From Candidatus Gastranaerophilales bacterium (GTDB lineage: Bacteria > Cyanobacteriota > Vampirovibrionia > Gastranaerophilales > JAILCC01): a stretch of DNA of 64,000 nt. The DNA lies in the NCBI GenBank assembly GCA_028696075.1, contig JAQVHS010000002.1, positions 99,701-163,700 of the forward strand, in the 5' to 3' direction. Under the pieces are notes generated by a model. It had not been told where the DNA came from. It did not search any database and saw only the letters and a program-made list of their open reading frames with translations. This document shows positions 24,418 to 34,009 of this stretch, one piece after another; position 1 is the stretch's first letter, and every line of letters begins with the position of its first letter. The position numbers and the translations under genes are program-made.

Positions 24418-25749
24418 TTAAGCATTCACTACATGTTCAAGCGCATCAACTATGATAGGATCCCACTTGATGCCCGCTTCTTGTTTCAATATTTTTAAAG
24501 CTTCTTCTTTACTTAACGCTTTTCTGTACGGTCTTTCATTAGTCAATGCCTGATAAGCATCAGCTACTGCTATAATTCTGGAGCCTAAAGGAATGCTGTT
24601 ACCGCAAAGTCCTTCCGGTTCGCCTCTGCCGTCCCAGCGTTCTTTATGGTAATGAATATACGGTACAACTTCTGAAAGGAAATTTATCTTCATAAGCAGA
24701 TTTACACCTACATTCGGGTGGTTTTGAAGCTTTTCCCAATCTTCTTTTGAAAGCTTTTGTTTCTTTGTAAACAATTCTTCAGGCAGGGTGATTTTACCTA
24801 TATTTTGAAGCATGCCCGCATAGTATATTAACTCTTTTGTTTTTTCGTTAAGTTCAAGATAATCTCCGATATCCCTGGTGGTTTGGGCTACTTTCATTGA
24901 GTGTTGGCTACCGTAGTGGCTCTTTTTATCTACGGAAGCGGCAAGAGTTTCTACAAAAGTCTGCTGTTCATCACTTAAATCGCCTATAATGGCAGTTAAC
25001 TCGGTTCTCAAATGCCTTAATTCCATTGGGGTTACATCGTCATCTTTCAGGATATCGGTTGTTTCTTCAACTAACTTTTGAATGTTCATAGATGTCACAA
25101 ATAATCTTGACGTTATTTTTACCAGGTCCAAAAATTCTTTTGCGATAACTTTTTTAGAATATGATTCGAGGATTATTATTCCGACTTTTCCTGAATTACT
25201 GCTCATTGGAATTATCATTGCCGATTTTACTTTGTCTTCTTTTAAGTCTTTAACAGGCTGCCAGTGGGGAGCTTTTGATACGTCATGCAGTTCTAAAATC
25301 TCATTGTTTTCAAAGCTTTCTATCACTGCATTATCAATGTCGGTCAACTTCAGCCCTATGTTTTTGTTGAAAATCTTTGGCGCATCTTCAATAGATGTAC
25401 CTACTAATACCAGGTCATTTTCTATGTCTATAAGATTAGTATTTTCGTTCATCAAGAATATATGACAGGCATCTATATCAAGCATGTTTACTGTTGTTTT
25501 TGCAATGGAGTTGTATATTACAAAATCGTCATTGTTATTAAAGCCAAGCAAATTAAGAGTGTTGTCAATGGAATATATTGAAATAAGCTCTTGCAACTGT
25601 GTTTTTAGCTTTTCGCTGTTGTCTTTATCAGCATTGCCTATCTTCTGTGCTAATTCATCGCTTATAAAATATTCTGTCAGAAAATCTCCCATATTAAGCT
25701 CAAATATCGCTTCTATAGGGTCTACTTCCAGCTGACGGTTGCTCTTCAT
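24418..25749 (-). CDS. GAF/HD-GYP-type protein with degenerate HD motif
   Basis: About 443 residues from the ATG at 25749, which has GGAG at the right distance; an upstream ATG at 25773 lacks one. A GAF-like sensor region (about 75-225) precedes an HD-GYP domain (about 265-440). The outer ligands remain (QHSMKVAQ, NHPNVG, HYHKERWDG). However, the HD pair, normally LHDIGKI, reads LQNIGKI (24802-24807), and GYP reads GEP (RGEPEG). Active HD-GYP enzymes hydrolyse c-di-GMP using a metal bound by HD, so this copy is probably inactive or altered and may act as a sensor. A PilZ effector is at the left end of the window. Confidence 0.88.
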   Translation of the reverse strand: MKSNRQLEVDPIEAIFELNMGDFLTEYFISDELAQKIGNADKDNSEKLKTQLQELISIYSIDNTLNLLGFNNNDDFVIYNSIAKTTVNMLDIDACHIFLMNENTNLIDIENDLVLVGTSIEDAPKIFNKNIGLKLTDIDNAVIESFENNEILELHDVSKAPHWQPVKDLKEDKVKSAMIIPMSSNSGKVGIIILESYSKKVIAKEFLDLVKITSRLFVTSMNIQKLVEETTDILKDDDVTPMELRHLRTELTAIIGDLSDEQQTFVETLAASVDKKSHYGSQHSMKVAQTTRDIGDYLELNEKTKELIYYAGMLQNIGKITLPEELFTKKQKLSKEDWEKLQNHPNVGVNLLMKINFLSEVVPYIHYHKERWDGRGEPEGLCGNSIPLGSRIIAVADAYQALTNERPYRKALSKEEALKILKQEAGIKWDPIIVDALEHVVNA

Positions 25750-25857
25750 GTTATCTCCAAGATTTGTTGACATCCTAAAACCTAAAACTATTCCTTACAC
25801 TTTTATCTATCGGCAAATTTGAAAAAAACTGAAGGGTTTTGAAAAAAAATCATACTA

Positions 25858-25903
25858 AAGTTTACATTTCTTAAAACTTTCTTATAAGTTTAAATTTCTT
25901 AAA
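25858..25903. repeat. pair of 18-base direct repeats upstream of the 26003 gene
   Basis: AAGTTTACATTTCTTAAA (25858-25875) and AAGTTTAAATTTCTTAAA (25886-25903) differ at one position and are offset by 28 bases. Possible regulator sites. Confidence 0.45.
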
Positions 25904-26002
25904 GCCTTTATTTGAAGCATATATACAGGCATGTGGACATGAAAAAGCAATCTTTTTTTTCAAAATGTTTTTATATAAGTAAGGTGAATAAAGGAAATGG
26001 TC

Positions 26003-27214
26003 ATGGGTACTGAAGGGATAAAAGGTATAACAGAAGTTGCGGTTCAACCGCCATTAGATTTCGTTAATAATACGGTTAACAATCTTTTCGGTTATACAAA
26101 CCAAACATTATCGACAATATTTGACGGAACTGCAAGAGTAGTTGCGCCTTTGGCACAAACAGCAGCGAATCTGGGTGCGGCAATATCTCCAAACCAGTAT
26201 GCATATTACGCTAATCCATACGCGTTAGCTCTGTATGCTCAACAAGCACCGGTCTACGCTGTTCCTGCTCCTGTTTATGCAGCTAATACTATTCCTTGTT
26301 ATGGTTCAAATTTTGGGGCTATGTATAGTGATAATACTTTTGCAGGTATTGCCAATTCTATGCAAATGATGCCCGCTTATGATAAGTATAATATGATTAA
26401 TTCAATTACTTCCGGCGGAATGGTTGATACATTCGGCGGCAGTGCAAGTGCTATGAATACTATGATGATGAACGGATATAACGGTTTTGGCGGATACGGA
26501 TACTATGGCGGTAATGTTAGTGAAATGCCGAGAAATGGCTATAATAACCCATGTTCCACGGTGAATAACCCTATAAACAATACATCTCAAAACGGTCAAG
26601 CTTCGACAAGCTGGTATGAAGCCTACAGAAGAAGTACTAATTTAACAGATGAACAAAGAGCAATAGCTGCCAAGCACGAAAAGATTTCCCGTTTAACAGA
26701 TCCAAACGGCAGCGAATACCAAAAGATAAAACTAAGTGTCAGTAAATTAAAATTGGCGCTTGAAACTAACGAAGAAGGCGTTGCAGAAGCAATGCTCCGC
26801 AATTTAGCTAAAAATCCTGAAGAATTGGCAGCGGTAGAACTTCTTTATGCTGCTGATACCCCCGGTAGTTCTTTAAGAAAAGATATAGTTAAAAACTTCA
26901 ATTATTGGGGATTTGGCTGGATGGGCAACAGAACGGCTAAAGCGGATGAAATGTTAGGTCTTTTGAATAAAGTTGCTTTTGAACACCCCGGAAACTTCGC
27001 GTTAGCAATGGCAAATGCCACTGACGGTTGGGGCACTTACAAAGATATCGTTTCTTCATTAGTTCTGGATTCAAGATTTACAAAAGAATTTGCATACTGT
27101 GCAGATCAAGAATATACAGGGCGTACGGGCAGAATGATGTTAAATGATGTTAATAAAAAATGGACAGGTTATGGCGGCAACAAGACTGCCATACAGCAAA
27201 AATTAGCAATATAA
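26003..27214 (+). CDS. protein with Ala/Tyr/Asn/Gly-rich N-terminal half and helical C-terminal half
   Basis: About 403 residues from the ATG at 26003 (AAGGA seven bases upstream; the ATG at 25997 is too close). Residues about 45-200 are low complexity: YAYYANPYALALYAQQ, then Met/Asn/Gly/Tyr-rich GYNGFGGYGYYGG. Residues 215-405 are helical and charged, with two segments (LKLALETNEEGVAEAMLRNL and NATDGWGTYKDIVSSL) whose spacing loosely recalls annexin-type repeats; this is only a suggestion. No signal peptide. Function unknown. Preceded by 18-base direct repeats and followed by a terminator. Confidence 0.7.
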   Translation: MGTEGIKGITEVAVQPPLDFVNNTVNNLFGYTNQTLSTIFDGTARVVAPLAQTAANLGAAISPNQYAYYANPYALALYAQQAPVYAVPAPVYAANTIPCYGSNFGAMYSDNTFAGIANSMQMMPAYDKYNMINSITSGGMVDTFGGSASAMNTMMMNGYNGFGGYGYYGGNVSEMPRNGYNNPCSTVNNPINNTSQNGQASTSWYEAYRRSTNLTDEQRAIAAKHEKISRLTDPNGSEYQKIKLSVSKLKLALETNEEGVAEAMLRNLAKNPEELAAVELLYAADTPGSSLRKDIVKNFNYWGFGWMGNRTAKADEMLGLLNKVAFEHPGNFALAMANATDGWGTYKDIVSSLVLDSRFTKEFAYCADQEYTGRTGRMMLNDVNKKWTGYGGNKTAIQQKLAI

Positions 27215-27261
27215 ATTTTCTCTTATAAATTTCTCCTCTTAATTTCTCTCTTAATTATCCT

Positions 27262-27286
27262 TAGCCCTCATCGAGGGTTTTTTTTT
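27262..27286 (+). terminator. terminator after the 26003 gene
   Basis: CCCTC / GAGGG stem with a three-base loop followed by nine T residues. Confidence 0.75.
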
Positions 27287-27414
27287 GAGCATGATTTTTA
27301 AGCCCTTCACTTTTTTACCTCTTAAGCTTACTCACCTTTTTTGGTCGTTGGCATATTAATCTTCATAGAATTAATGCTATAATAATTTGCGGTAACGATA
27401 TAGGAAGTAAAATT

Positions 27415-27828
27415 ATGAAATTTCTCACGGAATATCTGTGGTTTAATACGACGCACCATCGTGAATATATTAATATTACTCCGCAAATTGAAGCAATTCT
27501 GGAGAAAAGCGGCATTAAAGAAGGTATGATTTTAGTCAGTGCTATGCACATTACGGCAGGAATTTATGTTAATGACGATGAAAGCGGTTTGATTAAAGAT
27601 ATAGATAAATGGTTGGAAGAGCTTGCTCCGTTTGATATTAATTATAATCATCATAGAACCGGAGAAACTAACGGAGATAGTCATTTGAAAAGTCTTTTAA
27701 TCGGGCATGAAGTTATAGTTCCTGTTACTAACAGCAGATTAGACTTTGGTACATGGCAGCAAATTTACTATGCAGAATTTGACGGTCAACGCAGAAAAAG
27801 AGTTATAGTGAAAGTTATGGGTGAGTAA
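27415..27828 (+). CDS. yjbQ: YjbQ family protein (UPF0047)
   Basis: 137 residues. Family signature includes [34 protein letters not shown] and the C-terminal [18 protein letters not shown](R/K)KR. Some members show weak thiamine-phosphate synthase activity, but the physiological role is not established. Cytosolic, single domain. An 11-base perfect inverted repeat follows the gene. Confidence 0.92.
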   Translation: MKFLTEYLWFNTTHHREYINITPQIEAILEKSGIKEGMILVSAMHITAGIYVNDDESGLIKDIDKWLEELAPFDINYNHHRTGETNGDSHLKSLLIGHEVIVPVTNSRLDFGTWQQIYYAEFDGQRRKRVIVKVMGE

Positions 27829-27856
27829 TAAATAATTATGAAGTATTGTGAATTGT

Positions 27857-27886
27857 TTTTAAGTTTTCTGTTTAAAAAACTTAAAA
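27857..27886. repeat. perfect inverted repeat after yjbQ
   Basis: TTTTAAGTTTT and AAAACTTAAAA, 11 bases each, separated by eight bases. No T tract follows, so termination is doubtful; it may be an RNA 3' hairpin or operator for the downstream gene. Confidence 0.4.
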
Positions 27887-27968
27887 TATGGACATAATAA
27901 ACATGCTAATATAATTTCGATATAACATGATGCTCGGTTTGGTTAAAATTAATTATTAAGGAGAAGAT

Positions 27969-30414
27969 ATGTCAGGTAAGAAGAAGACCGCTTTTACATT
28001 AGCTGAAATAATGATTTCAATGGGTATTATAGGCATTTTACTCGCAAATTATTATATTATCTGCTACCCATTTTTCCAACAAAGATGAAAAAATTATTCT
28101 GGCTAAAAAACATCAGGCGGAAAGTCTGATTGTAAGCGTTTCAAAAGCCATTGCCTCAGGTGATACAACGGGTTTAGCTTTAACAGCATTAACACAAAAC
28201 GATGATACCCTCAGAGATGGTTTTGCTCTAAAACTCAATACTAAAAATGCCCAAGCCGTTGTGAACGATTTTTCAGGATACAATACTCCGCAAAATTTCG
28301 CAAAACCAGCCTCGTTACCTGCCGTGGAACTTGTTGACGGTACTACAATAGCTTTTCAGAAGTTAAACGCAACCTGCTCTACGGTGTCCGGCGGCGGAGC
28401 GCCTTGTGCTTTGGCTTATGTTGATGTTAATGAAAAAGCCTCAGGTGATGAAACACCGCAATTTGTGATGGCAATTTATCGCGACAGAGCTGTGAGCGAA
28501 TTTGAACTTTGCGAAGGTTACGAAGGCGGTAAAGTAACGGATGTTGACTGCCCTGCAGATTTTCCTAACGGCAATAAAAAAAAGATTGAAACTTGCAATC
28601 TTGGGGTTATCACCACAACTTATGAAGGAATTTGTTGTCCTCCCGATAAAACTCCCGATGGTAATGTATGTGTTTGTAAAAATCCTGATATGGCACTCGT
28701 AGACGATATTTGTACTTGTAAAAATAATAAAGAAAATGTAAACGGTATTTGTGTATGCGAAGGGAAAACAGAAGCCTGCCAAGGTAATATGGTCGGCTCT
28801 ATAATTTATGACGGGGTTTGCAGCGCTCAAGGAAAAACTTTTACACTAAAAAAGAGTACATGCGAATGTTCTTCTGATTTGCCGAATTTAAAAAGTGACG
28901 GTAAGACTTGTGTTGCAGCTTGCAGCGGAGAACAGGTTTTTGAGAATGATATTTGTAAATGCCCCGATAATTTGCCTGTTTTAACAAATGGTATATGTAC
29001 TTGTCCGAATATTGTTAAAGCCTGTAGCGCGCCTAAAGTAGGCACTATTACTTATGAAACAACATGTTCGGGTACAGCTAGGTTTGAAGGCGACAAAATA
29101 ACCGACAGTTGTACTTGTCCTTCTAAAGATAAAATTGAACCGGGGCAATATGCCGTTTACAATCCTTTGAGTGAAACCTGCACATCTTGTTTAATACCCG
29201 AAATGGTAAAAACAGTTTCAGGGTGTCAATGTCCTTCAGATAAACCGGTTTTTAACCCTCAGACTAAGACCTGTCAAAAGCTTCCGCCGAAAGTATTTAT
29301 AATCGCTTCTTACAATACGGCCGGGGCTGATAGTTTTGTCATTACTTATTTAAATATGAGACCGCTTTCAGTGAGAGACCAAATTCTGGATTTTGCATCA
29401 GGAAAGGCCGGTGACTTCTCTTCGGGTAACATAGATAGAACAAATTATATAGTAGCAACATCGGTATGCGGAGGATATTGCGGTTTATCAGGTTCTTGGA
29501 TTCATAATAGGGTGGCTGCTAATGATGCTGATTGGATGCAGCTTTTGGCTAATATTGAAAAAAATCAGCCCGATTTGTTAGATAAACGTTTTAATAAAGG
29601 CGAGGCTTATGTAATAAGAGAAGACGGGACGTTATTGGCTACAATAAGTTCAGGACAGGTATTACAAGTTGATAGAAATGCTGTATCCGCAACTTCTCCG
29701 GTTGCTGACCCTAAGTTTAAAATGATAGAACCTATAGGTATTTCTACCAGTTATAGCAGGATGGACGAAGAAGGCAGCGGTGGAAAAATAGAGTATGACG
29801 GTGTGATTTATGATGTGGTTCATTCTATTTACAGAAAAGAAACGCCGCTTGTTTTGGACCTTTATGGAAACGGATTAAAATTAGTTCCTGTAGAAAATGG
29901 TGTTGTATTTGATTTGAATGCTGACGGTAAAGCTGAACTCACTGCCTGGACTGATGTTCAAACTGAATTTGATGACGCATTTTTAGTTTATGATAAAAAC
30001 AAAAACGGCCAGATTGACAGCGGGGCGGAAATGTTTGGCAATCAAAACGGTGCACCGCAGGGATTTGATGAACTTGCAAAATATGATGACAATAACGATG
30101 GATTGATAGATAAACTTGATGGTATTTTCTATGAACTTCAAGTATGGTGCGATATGAATAAAAACGGCAAAGTTGACGAGGGCGAACTTAAAACCCTTGA
30201 TGAAGCAAAAATTACCGAGCTGTCACTTTCTTTTGAAAATCAATACGATGAAAACGGAAATCTTGTAGAAGATGAACATGGTAACACAGTGGGGCTTGTC
30301 GGTTCGTTTAAAATGATGGCTGAGAAAGTGATTGGCGGTGTTGCACAAATGGTGGCAGTTGTCCGCAGCATGATAGACGTTTTATTTAACACAATTCAAA
30401 GCTTTTTTGCTTAA
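27969..30414 (+). CDS. giant pilin-like protein with Cys-rich repeats and RTX-type calcium module, interrupted by a frameshift
   Basis: The ATG at 27969 follows AAGGAGA. It encodes a type IV prepilin N-terminus, KKKTAFTLAEIMISMGIIG, and then stops at 28086. The next frame, open from 28033 to 30414, continues naturally as SATHFSNKDEKIILAKKHQ. One extra base near 28045-28060 would explain this; GTG 28261 is not a convincing independent start. Downstream parts: pilin-like region, then Cys-rich EGF-like repeats (CVCKNP, CTCKNN, CKCPDN; nt 28600-29280). A module like the one in RTX proteins follows from nt 29845 (LVLDLYGNGLK, EF-hand-like DKNKNGQID, DDNNDGLID and DMNKNGKVD). Probably a surface adhesin. 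Real pseudogene, programmed shift or sequence error are all possible. Confidence 0.75.
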
Positions 30415-30437
30415 AATTGACGTTTTTTTAAGATTTT

Positions 30438-30469
30438 TTGCCCATAAAGTAATTTATGGGCAATTTTTT
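30438..30469 (+). terminator. terminator of the pilin-like gene
   Basis: TTGCCCATAAA / TTTATGGGCAA stem with a four-base loop and six T residues. Confidence 0.85.
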
Positions 30470-30559
30470 GCTATAAATCTGTTTGATTTCTTGTTTTGTT
30501 AGTAATAATATGTAATCTAACAGGTTAGTTTAATAGTTATTCGTACATGGAGACAATAA

Positions 30560-32311
30560 ATGGCAGAGCAATTTTCTACATTGGCAGCAGTTCAAGCAGA
30601 TAATGAAACAATGTTAGGTGCAAGAATTCTCTTAGAATGCCTCAGAAAAGAAGGTGTGGATGAGATTTTTGGTTATCCCGGCGGGGTCGTTCTCCATATT
30701 TATGATGAACTTTATAAGTGTGATTTTATTAAACATTACCTTGTCCGCCACGAACAGGCTGCTATTCATGCTGCCGAGGGCTATGCAAGAGTTACGGGCA
30801 AAGTAGGTGTTGCAATCACTACATCCGGTCCCGGTGCAACAAATGCAATCACCGGTATCACAAACGCTTACTTGGACGGATATCCTATAGTTGTTTTTAC
30901 CGGACAGGTGCCTGTTGAACTTATTGGCAATGATGCGTTTCAGGAAGCTGATATAGTCGGCATTACACGCTCTTGCTGCAAGCATAACTATCTGGTTAAG
31001 GATTTAAAAGACCTGCCCCGTATAGTAAAAGAAGCTTTCCATATAGCAAAAACAGGTAAACCCGGTCCTGTTGTAATTGATTTGCCTAAAAATGTACTTG
31101 TGCAAAAAGCAAAATTTAAGTATCCTGAAAAACTTGCACTGCCGGGATATAATCCGACCTACAAAGGGCATCCCAGACAAATTCTTAATGCTTTGAAATT
31201 GTTATATGAAGCGGAAAGACCTGTTATTATTGCAGGCGGCGGCGTTATAGCTGCAGGCGCGCACGAAGAATTGACAAAATTAGCGAAAAAATTACATATT
31301 CCTGTTGCCAATACTTTGATGGGGTTTGGCGGATTTCCCTCTGATGATAAACTTTCCCTTGGTATGCTTGGTATGCATGGCAATTATTGGGCAAATTATG
31401 CAGTATCCCACTGTGATGTGCTTTTAGCTGTAGGCACCCGTTTTAATGACAGGATTACAGGGTCTTTGAAGAGATTTTGCAAAGGGGCAAAGGTTATTCA
31501 TGTTGATATAGACCCTTGCTCTATCAGCAAAAATGTTCCTGTTGATATTCCGATAGTGGGCTGTGCCAAAAATATCTTAAACGATATGCTTGTTCAAGCT
31601 GAAAAGAAAGAACATGAAATCAATCAGGATTTGAAAGATTTATGGTTTGCACAAATTGATGAATGGAAGCAAAAACGTGCAATGCCTGTGGTTAATTCTG
31701 ACAAGCTTTCTCCTCAAACGGTAATTCAAAAAATCTATGAACTGACAAAAGATATCGACCCGATTGTATGTACAGAAGTCGGACAGCACCAAATGTGGAC
31801 AGCACAGCTTTATAAGTTTAATAAACCGAGAAGATTTGTAACCTCAGGCGGTTTAGGAACAATGGGATTTGGTTTTCCTTCTGCAATGGGCGCAGCTGTG
31901 GCTCTTAAAGACAGAACTATACTTAATATTGCCGGTGATGGCAGTATTCAGATGAATATTCAGGAGCTTATGACCTGCGTAGATTATAATTTGAATGTTA
32001 AAACATTTATTATTAACAACGGCTATTTGGGAATGGTGAGACAATGGCAGGAAAAACTGTTTGAAAAACATTATTCTCAAACTCACATTTCAAGCCCGGA
32101 TTTCCTTAAATTGGCAGAAGCTTACGGGGCTATGGGTATAAGAGTTACAAGGGAAGAAGAAATAGAACCTGCAATTAAAAAGGCATTGGAACACAAAGGT
32201 CCGGTTTTCGTGGATTTTGTGGTCGAACCGTTTGAAATGGTTTACCCCTGGGTTTTAGCGGGAAATCCGATAAACAAAGTTTTACTTTCCAATGATTGTG
32301 ATGAGCCGTAA
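30560..32311 (+). CDS. ilvB: acetolactate synthase, large (catalytic) subunit
   Basis: 583 residues. ThDP/FAD enzyme joining two pyruvates (or pyruvate and 2-oxobutyrate) in branched-chain amino acid synthesis. The catalytic Glu of the ThDP site lies in VRHEQAAIHAAEGYAR. The C-terminal ThDP-binding motif is IAGDGSIQMNIQELMT, ending near NNGYLGMVRQWQ. First gene of ilvB-ilvN-ilvC with short gaps and good Shine-Dalgarno sites. No leader peptide with branched-chain codons seen upstream. Confidence 0.97.
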   Translation: MAEQFSTLAAVQADNETMLGARILLECLRKEGVDEIFGYPGGVVLHIYDELYKCDFIKHYLVRHEQAAIHAAEGYARVTGKVGVAITTSGPGATNAITGITNAYLDGYPIVVFTGQVPVELIGNDAFQEADIVGITRSCCKHNYLVKDLKDLPRIVKEAFHIAKTGKPGPVVIDLPKNVLVQKAKFKYPEKLALPGYNPTYKGHPRQILNALKLLYEAERPVIIAGGGVIAAGAHEELTKLAKKLHIPVANTLMGFGGFPSDDKLSLGMLGMHGNYWANYAVSHCDVLLAVGTRFNDRITGSLKRFCKGAKVIHVDIDPCSISKNVPVDIPIVGCAKNILNDMLVQAEKKEHEINQDLKDLWFAQIDEWKQKRAMPVVNSDKLSPQTVIQKIYELTKDIDPIVCTEVGQHQMWTAQLYKFNKPRRFVTSGGLGTMGFGFPSAMGAAVALKDRTILNIAGDGSIQMNIQELMTCVDYNLNVKTFIINNGYLGMVRQWQEKLFEKHYSQTHISSPDFLKLAEAYGAMGIRVTREEEIEPAIKKALEHKGPVFVDFVVEPFEMVYPWVLAGNPINKVLLSNDCDEP

Positions 32312-32323
32312 GGAGAATATCAG

Positions 32324-32821
32324 ATGAAGCATACATTATCAGTACTTGTTCAAAATGAAGCCGGTGTTTTATCCAGTTTATCGGGGCTCTTCAGCGGCAG
32401 AGGCTATAATATCGAAAGTTTGACCGTGGCGCCTACTTTGGATAACGATTATTCACGCGTAACTATTGTTACTACAGGTGATGACAAGGTTGTTGAACAA
32501 ATTTGCAAACAGCTTCACAGATTGATATATACGCTCAAAGTTGTTGATGTTTCAAAAGAAAATGCAATTGACAGAGAGCTTGTTTTGATTAAGGTTACGG
32601 CAAGAGATGAAGACCGCAGCGAAATACTGAGAATTGCGGAAATTTTTGATGCGAAGATTGTCGATGTTTCGCCGAAAACTTATACGCTGCAAATAATAGG
32701 AGACGGTGAGCAGGTACGTTCAATTATTGAACTTTTAAGACCTATAGGGATAAAGGAGCTTGTACGTTCCGGTTTAGTTGTGATTACCAAAGAAAATCAA
32801 TTTTTAACAAGTATGAAATAA
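32324..32821 (+). CDS. ilvN: acetolactate synthase, small (regulatory) subunit
   Basis: 165 residues, the standard length. N-terminal ACT domain (MKHTLSVLVQNEAGVLSSLS, then SGRGYNIESLTVAPT) binds valine and confers feedback inhibition on the IlvB subunit. The C-terminal half (ELVLIKVTA) activates the catalytic subunit. Lies 12 bases after ilvB and 15 before ilvC. Confidence 0.97.
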   Translation: MKHTLSVLVQNEAGVLSSLSGLFSGRGYNIESLTVAPTLDNDYSRVTIVTTGDDKVVEQICKQLHRLIYTLKVVDVSKENAIDRELVLIKVTARDEDRSEILRIAEIFDAKIVDVSPKTYTLQIIGDGEQVRSIIELLRPIGIKELVRSGLVVITKENQFLTSMK

Positions 32822-32836
32822 AAAAGGAGAAATATT

Positions 32837-33868
32837 ATGACTACTGAAACACAATTGAAAATTTATTATGACAAAGACATTGATACTTCTAAAATTTTAA
32901 ATAAAAAAGTAGCTGTTATAGGCTACGGTTCTCAAGGTTACGGTCAAACTTTAAACCTTAGAGACAGCGGTGTTGAAGTAGTGAGTGCTTTAAGACCGGA
33001 CGGAGTTTCAGCTAAAAAGGCTCAGGCGGAAGGCTTAAGAGTTATGAATATAGAAGATGCCGTTAAATGGGCTGATGTTATTCAGGTTCTTATCCCTGAT
33101 GAAACTCAGGCAAAAGTTTATGAAGAGCAAATTAAACCTAACCTTAGAGCAGGACAGTATTTAATGTTCAGTCATGGTTTTAATATTCATTTTGGTAAAA
33201 TTGTGCCTCCCGCTGATGTTAATGTCATTATGGTTGCGCCAAAAGGTCCGGGGCATACGGTAAGAAGCCAATACGTTGAAAACAAAGGTGTTCCTGCCCT
33301 TATTGCTATATATCAGGATGCAACAGGCGATAGCAAAGAAGTTGCTTTGGCTTATGCTTCTACGATAGGTGCGGGCAGAGCAGGTATTATTGAAACCTCA
33401 TTCAAAGAAGAAACAGAAACAGATTTATTCGGAGAGCAGGCGGTTTTATGCGGCGGTATGACGGCATTGGTTAAAGCAGGGTTTGAAACACTTGTTGAAG
33501 CCGGATATTCTCCTTATATGGCATATTTTGAATGTTTGCACGAGTTAAAGCTGATTGTTGACTTGATGCAGGAGGGCGGTATTGCAGATATGAGATATTC
33601 TATTTCTAATACTGCCGAATACGGTGATTTGACAAGAGGACCAAGGGTTGCGAATGAAGCTACCAAAGCTGAAATGAAAAAAATATTAACAGAAATTCAG
33701 GACGGAACTTTTGCTAACGAATTTATTAATGAATGTAATTCCGGAATGCAAAAATTTAAAGCAATGGAAAAAGAAGGTGAAGAACACCTTATTGAAACAG
33801 TAGGTAATGAACTTCGCTCAAGAATGAGCTGGGGCAGAGAAAAAATTATCGACAGAGCAAAGAATTAG
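32837..33868 (+). CDS. ilvC: ketol-acid reductoisomerase
   Basis: 343 residues, short class I form. NADPH-dependent isomeroreductase making dihydroxy acids for Val/Ile/Leu. Nucleotide loop [31 protein letters not shown]; metal-binding Asp/Glu in [15 protein letters not shown]-terminal knotted domain [16 protein letters not shown] before the ATG. Last gene of the operon; a seven-base hairpin (ATACTGC/GCAGTAT) lies downstream without a clear T run. Confidence 0.98.
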   Translation: MTTETQLKIYYDKDIDTSKILNKKVAVIGYGSQGYGQTLNLRDSGVEVVSALRPDGVSAKKAQAEGLRVMNIEDAVKWADVIQVLIPDETQAKVYEEQIKPNLRAGQYLMFSHGFNIHFGKIVPPADVNVIMVAPKGPGHTVRSQYVENKGVPALIAIYQDATGDSKEVALAYASTIGAGRAGIIETSFKEETETDLFGEQAVLCGGMTALVKAGFETLVEAGYSPYMAYFECLHELKLIVDLMQEGGIADMRYSISNTAEYGDLTRGPRVANEATKAEMKKILTEIQDGTFANEFINECNSGMQKFKAMEKEGEEHLIETVGNELRSRMSWGREKIIDRAKN

Positions 33869-34009
33869 CCGCTTAAAAGCTTGGAAGTTAAGATACTGCG
33901 GAAGCCTGCAGTATGATGTATTTCTTCGTGCAGATTTTCGGCTTCTTTACAATAATTATCTACCAATTTTTAGGAAGTTATCCTATAATATTAAAACAAG
34001 GAGAACTGA

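Noticed and set aside
24414-24497. Plus-strand ATG with GGAGG at the 3' end of the HD-GYP gene
   Set aside because: Only 27 codons, antisense to the HD-GYP gene, no protein-like character beyond the good Shine-Dalgarno.
28261-30414. Treating the downstream frame with a GTG at 28261 as an independent gene
   Set aside because: The frame is open and protein-like back to 28033, in line with the prepilin N-terminus, and GTG 28261 has no Shine-Dalgarno.
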